Source: Flavobacteriales bacterium (GTDB lineage: Bacteria > Bacteroidota > Bacteroidia > UBA10329). From it: 12,980 nucleotides of DNA. A model generated the notes under the pieces. The model was not told where the DNA came from. It did not search any database and saw only the letters and a program-made list of their open reading frames with translations. The stretch lies in contig JACJZP010000029.1 in NCBI GenBank assembly GCA_020635535.1, positions 1 through 12,980 on the forward strand, written 5' to 3'. The translations under genes were made by a program, and so were the position numbers. This document shows, piece by piece, positions 1-6,338 of the stretch (position 1 is its first letter; the number at the start of each line of letters is the position of its first letter).

Positions 1-640
1 TCCAACCGAATTTCGGGTCATAGACCGAAATGCGTGGATACCAATGCACGCCATCGAAATGTGTGAAATCGCCAGAGGAGAATTTCTTCATCCTTCTTCC
101 CATCGAACCCTGATCGAAATAGGTATTGAATTCGACTTTAAACTCCGTTTTTGAATTCGGAAGAATCGGTTGGTTTGGGATGATACGGAGAATGGTGTTG
201 TCCAATTCCTGCTGCACTTCCTGTCCGTTCAGCGTTAACGAAAGCACTTCTGTACCCTTTCCTTCAGCCTCATACTTCCCGAAACGGTTCTTGCGGCCAT
301 GTGCTCCATCTAGCAGATCGTGGTACGAACCAGGCTGAAACGCATTCTGGTACAGATGGAAGAAAACCTCGTAAAGCGTATCGGGCGAATTATTCCAATA
401 ACTCAGCTCCATTTTGGCCGAGATGATGTCGGTCTGCTCATCCACGTTTGCCGCAATGCGGTAATGCACATCCTGTTGCCAGTAATCGGAAGGATGTTCA
501 CGGTTCTGCCAGTACAGCGGATTGTCTGCTGAACGGAACGTATTAGGCGGAGAAAGCGGGTTGTATTGGGCCGATGCGCACAAAGTAATGAGCATCAGCA
601 GAAAGGAAGAATAAACTGATTTTCTCAATGGAAAAAGCAT
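1..640 (-). CDS. M1-family-like metallopeptidase, N-terminal part (cut by left edge)
   Basis: The minus-strand frame opens at the ATG read from 640 down to 638 and runs off the left edge with no stop, giving 213 codons. Residues 1-24 look like a signal peptide (basic start, hydrophobic core, CASA then Q25), so the product is probably exported. The mature part begins YNPLSPPNTFRSADNPLYWQ and continues through a beta-rich region ending HWYPRISVYDPKFGW. From memory this resembles the N-terminal domain of M1 (gluzincin) aminopeptidase-like proteins of Bacteroidota. The zinc motif HExxH and the GxMEN motif would lie beyond the edge, so catalytic competence cannot be judged. It is the last visible gene of the DUF4783-nadC-yihY run, 54 bp after yihY, with the palindrome at 669-700 in its leader. 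The family call is moderately sure; the presence of a real exported protein is quite sure. Confidence 0.75.
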   Translation of the reverse strand, partial: MLFPLRKSVYSSFLLMLITLCASAQYNPLSPPNTFRSADNPLYWQNREHPSDYWQQDVHYRIAANVDEQTDIISAKMELSYWNNSPDTLYEVFFHLYQNAFQPGSYHDLLDGAHGRKNRFGKYEAEGKGTEVLSLTLNGQEVQQELDNTILRIIPNQPILPNSKTEFKVEFNTYFDQGSMGRRMKKFSSGDFTHFDGVHWYPRISVYDPKFGW

Positions 641-668
641 GTTGCGAAGATAGTCCACGAATTAAACC

Positions 669-700
669 TCATAGCCCACGGTTTAAACCGTGGGCTATGA
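669..700. repeat. Perfect 32-bp palindrome, REP-like, overlapping the yihY stop codon
   Basis: Bases 669-700 are exactly self-complementary, centred on GTTTAAAC between 684 and 685; each arm contains AGCCCACGG. The last sense codon (TCA, 698-700) and the TAG stop (695-697) of the minus-strand yihY gene lie inside it. On the yihY transcript it would form a stem of about 14 bp. No U-run follows, so it is not a classic intrinsic terminator. Its base is 28 bp before the start of the peptidase gene. It could be a dispersed REP-like element, a processing site or an mRNA-stabilising hairpin. No second copy was noticed in this window. Confidence 0.8.
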
Positions 701-1684
701 TTCCCCACCTTTTTCAATTTCCTCTTCCAGCGAAATATGGAGCGAACGTTTGTTCAGTTCCAGTTCGCGGAGTTTGGCGTCTTCAATGCTGGCGTTCAGT
801 TCGAAGCCGATCAGCAAAGCGATTGAGTTGAAGTACGTCCAAAGCATCACGATTACCAGCGTTCCGATGGATCCATACAATTTGTTGTACTGCCCGAAAT
901 TTTCTACAAAATAGCTGAAGCCAATGGAGGTGACGAGCACGAGAACTGTCGCCAATGTAGAACCCGCTGAGAAGAAACGCCACTTGGTCTGCTTGGCTGG
1001 CCCAAGAAAATACAGCACTGAAATGGCGAAGAACATCAAACCAAGGATGATGACCCACCGCGCCAAATTCAATGAGAACCGTAGCAGGTTGTCTTCAATC
1101 CAACCTTTTTGCGCAATGAAGTCCATGCCCAGTGTGCCGAAAATGATGAGTCCGATGGCTATCAACGTGAATATGACCAAAATGAGCGTGAGTAGAATGG
1201 AAATGCCGCGCTGAACCAAGTACGGACGACTTTCAATCGTGTGATACGTTGTATTGAAACTATCGATCAGCGCATGCAAGCCGTTGGTGGAGAAATACAG
1301 CGCGGAAATTACCGTGACGGAAAGAAGTCCTGTTCGCTGGCGCATGATGATGTCTTCGAACGTCTCGTTCACACTATCGAAAACGTTGCTTGGCAGCAGT
1401 ACTTCCATCAGGCTCAGTAGTTGATCCTGAAATCCATCAATCGGAATGTAAGCAATTAGAGTGAACACGAAAATGATGGCTGGGAAAATAGCCAGAATGA
1501 AGTTGAATGCTACAGCCGATGCGCGTAATCCAAGCCAGCCGTTCTGCAATCCTTTCACGAAGAAAGCGGTTACATCGTAAAGTGGCAGACCGTCAAATCC
1601 TGGAATCCGAACCTCTTTAGAAAGGCGGATGATGTTCCGAATGATCGGAAGTTGAAGGAATTTGACAATGAGTTTTCTGACCAT
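695..1684 (-). CDS. YihY/BrkB-family inner-membrane protein
   Basis: The 329-residue product is a polytopic membrane protein of the YihY/virulence factor BrkB family (once misnamed RNase BN); the biochemical role of the family is not firmly settled. Visible family marks are RASAVAFNFILAIFPAIIF at about 55-73, LPSNVFDSV near 97-105, YGSIGTLVIVMLWTYF at 270-285 and LIGFELNA at 291-298. About six hydrophobic stretches can be seen (roughly 55-80, 118-140, 160-187, 208-228, 238-260, 272-296), as expected for the family. The C-terminal tail is charged and ends EEEIEKGGES, with the final Ser codon and stop lying in a palindrome. The start ATG at 1684 is one base after the nadC stop, so translation is probably coupled to nadC. 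I see no link between its likely membrane role and NAD synthesis beyond co-transcription. Confidence 0.92.
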   Translation of the reverse strand: MVRKLIVKFLQLPIIRNIIRLSKEVRIPGFDGLPLYDVTAFFVKGLQNGWLGLRASAVAFNFILAIFPAIIFVFTLIAYIPIDGFQDQLLSLMEVLLPSNVFDSVNETFEDIIMRQRTGLLSVTVISALYFSTNGLHALIDSFNTTYHTIESRPYLVQRGISILLTLILVIFTLIAIGLIIFGTLGMDFIAQKGWIEDNLLRFSLNLARWVIILGLMFFAISVLYFLGPAKQTKWRFFSAGSTLATVLVLVTSIGFSYFVENFGQYNKLYGSIGTLVIVMLWTYFNSIALLIGFELNASIEDAKLRELELNKRSLHISLEEEIEKGGES

Positions 1685-1685
1685 G

Positions 1686-2519
1686 TCAGACCGCTTTCAG
1701 ACTAAGATCGAGACTTTTGATGTGATGCGTTAGCGCACCAACCGAAATGTAATCAACTCCAGCCAAAGCGTGCGCACGAATGGAGCTTTCCGTAATACCG
1801 CCTGATGATTCAGTTTCGAATTTGCCAGCAATCAACTCAACAGCTTTTTTCTCATCATCGGGATGGAAATTATCGAGCATAATCCGATGGAAACCACCCG
1901 CAGCAAGTGCTTGATTCAGTTCATCAAAATCACGAACCTCAATCTCAATTTTCAGGTCTTTGCCGATGGCTTTCAGATGCTGATGAACGCGTTCAATCGC
2001 TTGCGGAATACCTCCTGCCATGTCAATGTGGTTGTCCTTGATCATGACCATATCGTACAACCCGAAACGGTGATTGACGCCACCACCGATCTTTACTGCC
2101 CACTTTTCAATCTCGCGAAGTAGGGGAGTGGTCTTTCGTGTATCAAGCAACTTGGCGTTGGTACCTTCGATAAGTTTGTTGAGGTTGGCAGTTTTGGATG
2201 CGATTCCACTCATGCGCTGCATGAAATTCAGAACCAGCCGTTCGGTTTTCAAAATGGAACGAGAGGAGCCTTCAACAGTCAGGACAATATCTCCAACCTT
2301 AATTTCAGAGCCATCTTGAATGAAAACTTCGACTTTCAGTTCTGGGTCGAAACGTGAAAAGATGCGTTGCGCCAGTTCCACGCCAGCAATCACACCATCT
2401 TCCTTCACTAAGAGCTTTGCCTTCCCTTTTGCTTCGGCAGGAATGCAGGCATCGGCCGTATGATCGCCATCGCCAATATCCTCGCGAAGCGCCTCATCAA
2501 TGATTTGATCAATTGTCAT
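1686..2519 (-). CDS. nadC: Nicotinate-nucleotide pyrophosphorylase (carboxylating), quinolinate phosphoribosyltransferase
   Basis: NadC converts quinolinate and PRPP to nicotinate mononucleotide, CO2 and pyrophosphate, the step joining de novo quinolinate synthesis to NAD in the cytoplasm. The 277-residue length is normal. Motifs in order are EDIGDGDHT (13-21), NFMQRMSGIAS (98-108), DTRKTTP (126-132), GGGVNHR (145-151), KDNH (161-164), EIEV (192-195), MLDNF (214-218), SSGGI (238-242) and VDYISVGALTH (255-265). These cover the substrate-binding Arg, Lys and His residues and the acidic residues of the barrel active site, so the enzyme looks intact. The start ATG is 6 bp after the DUF4783 stop, and the stop is 1 bp before yihY, a tightly packed operon. 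nadA and nadB are not in the window. Confidence 0.97.
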   Translation of the reverse strand: MTIDQIIDEALREDIGDGDHTADACIPAEAKGKAKLLVKEDGVIAGVELAQRIFSRFDPELKVEVFIQDGSEIKVGDIVLTVEGSSRSILKTERLVLNFMQRMSGIASKTANLNKLIEGTNAKLLDTRKTTPLLREIEKWAVKIGGGVNHRFGLYDMVMIKDNHIDMAGGIPQAIERVHQHLKAIGKDLKIEIEVRDFDELNQALAAGGFHRIMLDNFHPDDEKKAVELIAGKFETESSGGITESSIRAHALAGVDYISVGALTHHIKSLDLSLKAV

Positions 2520-2525
2520 TGGCTG

Positions 2526-2915
2526 TTACTCGCTCGGCTCAATTCTGAACTGCTGAATGCGCAGATTGCCACCAACTTCCTTCGTAAGAACATACGTTCG
2601 GTAAGAGCCTTTTGAGGTGGTCAGCGTGCCAATGGCGTACTGCGCGCCATCGGGCGATTTCCCTCGGTGAATCACCTGATAGTTGGAAACCTTGTCTTTG
2701 GCAAAGAAATCTTTGATGATCAACTCAGCTTGCGCTTTGCTGTAACTGTCCTCTTTTCCAGAGATGGTCAGTTCCACCTTGGAGTCGAAAAACTTAGAAA
2801 GCTCTTTGTAGTTGCCCAACTTGATGGCTGAGCTGATGGTTTCGTTGGCGTTCTGCGCAAAGCCTACCGACAACGCAAAACACAAGGAAAGGAATATGGA
2901 TGTTATTTTTTTCAT
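2526..2915 (-). CDS. Small secreted DUF4783-type protein
   Basis: The product is 129 residues if it starts at the ATG at 2915. A frame extending further upstream to 2969 exists, but starting at 2915 puts a good signal peptide at the N-terminus (MKKITSIFLSLCFALSVGFA, then Q21). The mature part has a compact alpha/beta pattern: a helix ANETISSAIKLGNYKEL, then strands such as VELTIS, YQVIHRG, AQYAIGTLTT, SYRTYVLTK and LRIQQFRIE. This matches, from memory, DUF4783, a family of small exported proteins of Bacteroidota with an NTF2-like look; no enzymatic residues stand out and its function is unknown. It heads the run DUF4783-nadC-yihY-peptidase and is divergent from rlmH, a neighbourhood I recall from other Bacteroidota. 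Its leader carries the inverted repeat at 2931-2960. Confidence 0.85.
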   Translation of the reverse strand: MKKITSIFLSLCFALSVGFAQNANETISSAIKLGNYKELSKFFDSKVELTISGKEDSYSKAQAELIIKDFFAKDKVSNYQVIHRGKSPDGAQYAIGTLTTSKGSYRTYVLTKEVGGNLRIQQFRIEPSE

Positions 2916-2930
2916 AGTTGCTTCGGTTGT

Positions 2931-2960
2931 CAATTGGCAAGAATCGCGCCACGCCAATTG
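2931..2960. promoter_or_regulatory. 8-bp inverted repeat in the divergent intergenic region (operator or leader hairpin)
   Basis: CAATTGGC at 2931-2938 and GCCAATTG at 2953-2960 are exact reverse complements separated by 14 bp. On the minus strand the second arm ends 15 bp before the DUF4783 start codon. It could be a protein-binding operator between the two divergent units. If transcription starts near 2961 as the promoter-like element suggests, it would instead form a hairpin at the very 5' end of the nadC-operon mRNA. The sequence alone does not choose between these. Confidence 0.45.
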
Positions 2961-2988
2961 TTGCACCACAAAATAAATCTATACTTTG
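2958..2988 (+). promoter_or_regulatory. Candidate promoter for rlmH
   Basis: TTG at 2958-2960 is followed after 21 bp by TACTTTG at 2982-2988. This approximates the Bacteroidota housekeeping pattern (-33 TTG/TTTG, -7 TAnnTTTG), with one base fewer between TA and TTTG. A start of transcription near 2994 would leave about 16 nt before the rlmH ATG at 3010. The match is imperfect, so this is a suggestion only. Confidence 0.35.
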
Positions 2989-3000
2989 ACCAACACCAAA
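2969..3000 (-). promoter_or_regulatory. Candidate promoter for the DUF4783-nadC-yihY-peptidase operon
   Basis: Read on the minus strand, TTTG (3000-2997) is followed after 21 bp by TATTTTG (2975-2969), again resembling the Bacteroidota -33/-7 pattern with one base missing inside the -7 box. It is interleaved with the opposing rlmH element, so the two polymerases would compete for overlapping sites. The predicted 5' leader would be roughly 45 nt and would contain the inverted repeat at 2931-2960. Confidence 0.35.
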
Positions 3001-3009
3001 GAGAATGCC

Positions 3010-3480
3010 ATGAAGTTGTGCCTTTTTCTTGTTGGAGAAACCGATGATGCGGAGCTGAAAGGAGCGATTGACCGTTACGTTGGCCGCTTGAAGCACTACT
3101 GTTCGTTTGAGGTGGAGGTGCTGAAAACTCCAAAGCAGTTCAAAAAACTCGGTCAGGACGAACTGAAAGTTGCCGAAGGAAAATTGATCTTAGAGAATCT
3201 GAGCAATCAGGATTTTCTAGTTCTGTTGGATGAACGCGGTACGGAGTTCGGTTCGGTAGCATTCTCAGAAAAGCTGCAGAAATGGCTGAATGGCGGCCAC
3301 AAGCGGATTGTGTTTTTGGTGGGTGGTGCGTTCGGTTTTTCCGATGATGTCTACCAACGAGCTGATTTCAAACTTGGACTTTCAAAGATGACTTTGACGC
3401 ATCAGATGGTTCGACTTTTCTTCACCGAACAGCTTTATCGCGCATTCACTATTCTCAGGAACGAGAAGTATCATCATTAA
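3010..3480 (+). CDS. rlmH: 23S rRNA (pseudouridine1915-N3)-methyltransferase RlmH
   Basis: RlmH is a small SPOUT-class (knotted) enzyme that methylates N3 of pseudouridine 1915 in helix 69 of 23S rRNA on assembled 70S ribosomes, using S-adenosylmethionine. The 156-residue length agrees with the family (about 155). Marks are MKLCLFLVGET at the N-terminus, FLVLLDERGTEFGS (69-82), the SAM-loop stretch FLVGGAFGFSDDV (102-114), LSKMTLTHQMVRLFFTEQLYRAF (124-146) and the C-terminal NEKYHH. I chose ATG at 3010 because it gives the family N-terminus; an in-frame TTG at 2986 would add eight residues but lies inside the putative promoter. It stands alone on the plus strand, divergent from the nadC operon. 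Its TAA stop runs straight into the compound repeat at 3480-3553. Confidence 0.95.
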   Translation: MKLCLFLVGETDDAELKGAIDRYVGRLKHYCSFEVEVLKTPKQFKKLGQDELKVAEGKLILENLSNQDFLVLLDERGTEFGSVAFSEKLQKWLNGGHKRIVFLVGGAFGFSDDVYQRADFKLGLSKMTLTHQMVRLFFTEQLYRAFTILRNEKYHH

Positions 3481-3553
3481 GCCCCTCTAACTCCCCAAAG
3501 GGGAGTGTCTGCGTGGTTCTCCCCTTTGGGGAGATGCCGAAGGCAGAGGGGCT
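3480..3553. repeat. Compound inverted repeat, REP/MITE-like, between convergent rlmH and GT4
   Basis: Outer arms AGCCCCTCT (3480-3488) and AGAGGGGCT (3545-3553) enclose inner arms CTCCCCAAAGGGGAG (3491-3505) and CTCCCCTTTGGGGAG (3519-3533). The inner arms are reverse complements of each other and each is also near-palindromic, so alternative folds exist: one long stem or two small hairpins. The spacers are uneven (2 bp left, 11 bp right), and the loop is 13 bp. It starts on the last base of the rlmH stop and ends 4 bp before the opposing GT4 stop, filling the gap. From memory, GAGGGGC/CTCCCCTTTGGGGAG elements are dispersed in many Bacteroidota genomes. It may help end transcription from both sides, though no T-run is present. 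Confidence 0.8.
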
Positions 3554-3557
3554 GCCC

Positions 3558-4778
3558 TTACAACGACCTGTAGACGGCATCGTATTTCTTAACACCTTCG
3601 TCAAGCGAATAGTATTTCTGAGCTGCGGCTTGTAATGTTTCCGTTGGAATTTTCAGCAGGTCATCAATCTGTTCAACCGCTTTTTCGTAGGCTTCGGTGG
3701 TAAATTCTTTTACCAGAATTCCGCTGTTGGTGTCTTCAATAATTGAATCTACGTCTCCAACACCTGAATTGGCAATTACAGGCAGTCCCATTCCCAGCAT
3801 TTCGCCATGTTTTGTGGGGGATGAACCTGACTTGGAGAATACTGGTTGGATGAAGAAAATAGCTGCATTCGCCAAACTCAAAAACGTTGGAACTTCCTCA
3901 CGCTTTGCTGGTGAAATGATAATTCGGTCGGCTGAGATTCTTTTTTCCTGCGCAGGAATCAGAATGGTTTCTGGTTTGTCCGTTGTGATGAACAGAAACT
4001 TTGAGTTTGGTCTCTTCTCCAGCAGAACTTTGAAGAAATCGAGCATTTCATCCAACAGATACCACGTTCCAATTGATCCTAGATAAGTAATCACAAAGTC
4101 ATCCTCATTTAACCCAAATCGCGTTTTAAGGTTAGATTGAAGTGACTGGTCAATTTGTGACGGATGAAAATGGTTTAGGTCCGCGCAGCAAGGAATCACT
4201 TCAACATCCACAGGTTGGTTTGGAATTTTTTTCCAACCATGAATAATGTCTTTGCCTTTAGACGTGAGTGAAATGCTGTAATCAGCTTCCGAAAGAAACT
4301 CGATTTCCATTTTCTTGAAGTAATTGTAAACCGTCTTGAAAATAGGGTTCTTCAGATTCCAAAGTTTGCCGTCAACCCGCTCATCGGCATAAAAAGCACG
4401 CATGTCAAAAATGAATTTCACCCCATGTTTTCGTTTCATTGCCAACCCGACCAACGAGGTAATGTAACTACGGCAGTGAATAATGTCGAAAGGCTTTGAG
4501 GAGTGAAGTCGCTCAACCTTCTTCCTCAATTGGTAGACGTCATAGATTGTTGAAAGCACGGGTGGGGAACTTGTGTATTTCAGCGGAATCCAACGGATTC
4601 CCATATCGTCCACTAACTTCTGAATATTGGCCTCTTCGCGTTCAAAGGGAATTTGCTTCTCAAAGCTGACAATGGTGAATTGATGACCCAATTGTCTTAG
4701 TCCAAATATGTAAGGGAGAACCTGCGAACGCCCAAGGCCATCGGTCAAACCATCATAACTAAGATAGAGCACATTCAT
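3558..4778 (-). CDS. Glycosyltransferase family 4 (GT-B fold)
   Basis: The 406-residue product is a retaining GT-B glycosyltransferase of the GT4 type that would add a sugar to a growing lipid-linked glycan at the cytoplasmic face of the membrane. The N-terminal domain opens with MNVLYLSYDGLTDGLGRSQV, whose glycine-rich loop is typical, and contains FDIIHCRSYI (97-106) and FDMRAFYADERVDG (124-137). The C-terminal domain has VIPCCADLNHF (194-204), TYLGSIGTWYLLDEML (231-246) and SPTKHGEMLGMGLPVIANSGVGD (320-342). The second Glu of the E-x7-E signature is E326, but the first position is Gly318, a variant I recall in GT4 members with an SPTK(x)GE motif. Donor and acceptor cannot be predicted. It is separated from the main glycosyltransferase operon, divergent from the membrane protein (69 bp apart) and convergent with rlmH. 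Confidence 0.88.
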   Translation of the reverse strand: MNVLYLSYDGLTDGLGRSQVLPYIFGLRQLGHQFTIVSFEKQIPFEREEANIQKLVDDMGIRWIPLKYTSSPPVLSTIYDVYQLRKKVERLHSSKPFDIIHCRSYITSLVGLAMKRKHGVKFIFDMRAFYADERVDGKLWNLKNPIFKTVYNYFKKMEIEFLSEADYSISLTSKGKDIIHGWKKIPNQPVDVEVIPCCADLNHFHPSQIDQSLQSNLKTRFGLNEDDFVITYLGSIGTWYLLDEMLDFFKVLLEKRPNSKFLFITTDKPETILIPAQEKRISADRIIISPAKREEVPTFLSLANAAIFFIQPVFSKSGSSPTKHGEMLGMGLPVIANSGVGDVDSIIEDTNSGILVKEFTTEAYEKAVEQIDDLLKIPTETLQAAAQKYYSLDEGVKKYDAVYRSL

Positions 4779-4810
4779 CGGAGCGAAATTAGCCTATCTC
4801 CAAACACCTT

Positions 4811-4859
4811 CAGTACATTCGTGCAGTTTACACGCTAGCGGCAGCAAATGCAGTACATT
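4811..4859. repeat. 9-bp direct repeat flanking the start of the membrane-protein gene
   Basis: CAGTACATT occurs at 4811-4819 and again at 4851-4859, exactly 40 bp apart. The second copy is inside codons 2-4 of the membrane-protein gene. It lies in the only divergent promoter region of the glycan locus (4779-4847), where I could find no convincing -33/-7 pair for either gene. It could be a regulator site or chance. Confidence 0.3.
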
Positions 4860-6338
4860 ACTCCTTGGGACTTCATTGTAACTCCAGTAATCATTGGAAT
4901 TATTCTTTTGGTTACCAGAAAGACTCAGGAAAAACACATATCAGAGAATGCTGCATACGCATATTATGTCAAAGGCATGATAGCGAAAATAATAGGCGCT
5001 ATAGGATTGGGGATTATTTACGTATTCTACTATGGTGGAGGTGATACACTGAACTATTGGGTAGATGCTGGGAGGCTTGTTAACCTCATTTTTCATGATT
5101 TTTCTTGTGGATTCAAACTCCTGATGGGTGACGATACCTCCAGCTTGTATTTCTGTTTCGATAGAAAAATAACTGGTATGCCTTTGTTTTTTCCGAGAGA
5201 CTTACAGGCTTACACGGTTAGTCGGCTAACCGCTATTCCGCATCTGCTTACCATAAACAGTTTTTTTGCTTGTTCTGTCCTCATGGCAGCAATATCCTAC
5301 ACTGGGGTTTGGAGGTTATACTTGGTTTTTTGCAGAGAATACCCTCAGTTAATGAAGGAATTTGCAATAGCCATTCTGTTTATTCCTTCGCTTCTGTTCT
5401 GGGGATCTGGAATTTTGAAGGATACATGGACACTTGCCGCTGTAGGTTGGCTTACTTATGGCGTTTATAACATTCTTCTATCAAAGCAAGGTGGAGTTAT
5501 CAAAAACGTGGTTTATGTGGTTATTGCAGCAAGCATTATCATTTCTATTAAGCCATACATATTTGTTGCATTGATGCCCGGAGTATTGATATGGGTCGTT
5601 TTCGGAAGAATAAGTCAGATCGGCAATCCGGTAATGAGAATACTTGCAGCCCCGATATTCATCATGGTCGGTCTGGTTGGGGGCAGTTTTCTGTTCGCGC
5701 AAACTTCAGGTTCTCTTGGAGCCTATGGCGACCTAGATGCTACTTTGGAAAAGGCGGTAGTTACCCAAGAGGATTTGAAAAGAGCTGCATATGAGGGTAA
5801 TTCGTTTGATATTGGTTCTTTTGAGCCAACCATTCCAGGAATACTTTCGAAGGCTCCAGTCGCAATTTTTGCTGGGTTGTTCAGGCCGACTCTGTTGGAT
5901 GTAAATAACGTGGTCATGCTTATTTCTGCCATTGAAAATACATTCTTGATGCTTTTCTTTCTTTTTAACATGGTTAGAATTGGGCCATTTGGATATGTTA
6001 GATACGTGCTTTCAGAGCCCCTCTCGTTGTTTTCGGTTATATTTTCTGTGTTCTTCGCTTTTGCAGTTGGTCTGACCACCTCCAACTTCGGAAGTTTGGT
6101 CAGGTATAGAATTCCTGCCATTCCTTTCTTTCTCGGTAGCCTGTACATTACCCGTTATCAGAAATCAGGAGGAAGTAGAACCCTTTATCTTGATGATTTT
6201 GGAGAAGGGAATGTGGCCTCTTCTCAAATTACTGATCATTCGAGTACTTCTGATGCACTTCCAGATGCCAATAGTGTAGCACGATCAGAAGCCAAAGACG
6301 GTTATATAGGTAGTTTTTCCCAGCGCGGAACTGCTTGA
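4848..6338 (+). CDS. Polytopic membrane protein, candidate polysaccharide polymerase (Wzy-like)
   Basis: The product has 496 residues and about ten hydrophobic segments (roughly 8-23, 43-61, 132-152, 172-187, 193-210, 219-235, 237-253, 264-284, 336-348, 354-376, 393-411, 424-436). Notable stretches are YYGGGDTLNYW (61-71), FIPSLLFWGSGILKDTW (178-194) with conserved-looking polar residues in the membrane, a soluble loop at about 285-335, and SLVRYRIPAIPFF (416-428). The GGGDT and VRYRIPAIPF motifs recall uncharacterised membrane proteins in Bacteroidota polysaccharide loci, and the topology suits a Wzy/EpsG-like polymerase; this is inference from context. An in-frame TAG at 4836 fixes ATG 4848 as the first possible ATG; no clear ribosome site precedes it. 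It is the only plus-strand gene in the glycan locus. Residues 461-496 are encoded opposite the 3' end of the asnB-like gene and look like low-conservation tail. O-antigen ligase is an alternative. Confidence 0.6.
   Translation: MQYITPWDFIVTPVIIGIILLVTRKTQEKHISENAAYAYYVKGMIAKIIGAIGLGIIYVFYYGGGDTLNYWVDAGRLVNLIFHDFSCGFKLLMGDDTSSLYFCFDRKITGMPLFFPRDLQAYTVSRLTAIPHLLTINSFFACSVLMAAISYTGVWRLYLVFCREYPQLMKEFAIAILFIPSLLFWGSGILKDTWTLAAVGWLTYGVYNILLSKQGGVIKNVVYVVIAASIIISIKPYIFVALMPGVLIWVVFGRISQIGNPVMRILAAPIFIMVGLVGGSFLFAQTSGSLGAYGDLDATLEKAVVTQEDLKRAAYEGNSFDIGSFEPTIPGILSKAPVAIFAGLFRPTLLDVNNVVMLISAIENTFLMLFFLFNMVRIGPFGYVRYVLSEPLSLFSVIFSVFFAFAVGLTTSNFGSLVRYRIPAIPFFLGSLYITRYQKSGGSRTLYLDDFGEGNVASSQITDHSSTSDALPDANSVARSEAKDGYIGSFSQRGTA

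Noticed and set aside
126..532. Two plus-strand open frames of about 70 codons
   Set aside because: They lie antisense to the peptidase gene, whose minus-strand frame has a signal peptide and family-like sequence; the plus-strand products look like no protein family.
669..700. Intrinsic (Rho-independent) terminator after yihY
   Set aside because: The stem is strong but no T-run follows on the minus strand, and the next gene begins 28 bp later; kept as a repeat or processing hairpin instead.
2916..2969. N-terminal extension of the DUF4783 protein by 18 residues
   Set aside because: It would bury the signal peptide behind a non-hydrophobic stretch and run through the inverted repeat and promoter-like element.
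3558..4778. Inactive GT4 because the first Glu of E-x7-E is missing (Gly318)
   Set aside because: Many GT4 proteins with the SPTK(x)GE motif lack that residue, so loss of function is not supported.
5723..6148. Minus-strand open frame of 141 codons opposite the membrane protein
   Set aside because: The plus-strand frame has clear membrane segments and motifs here; the antisense product is a by-product of hydrophobic codon composition.
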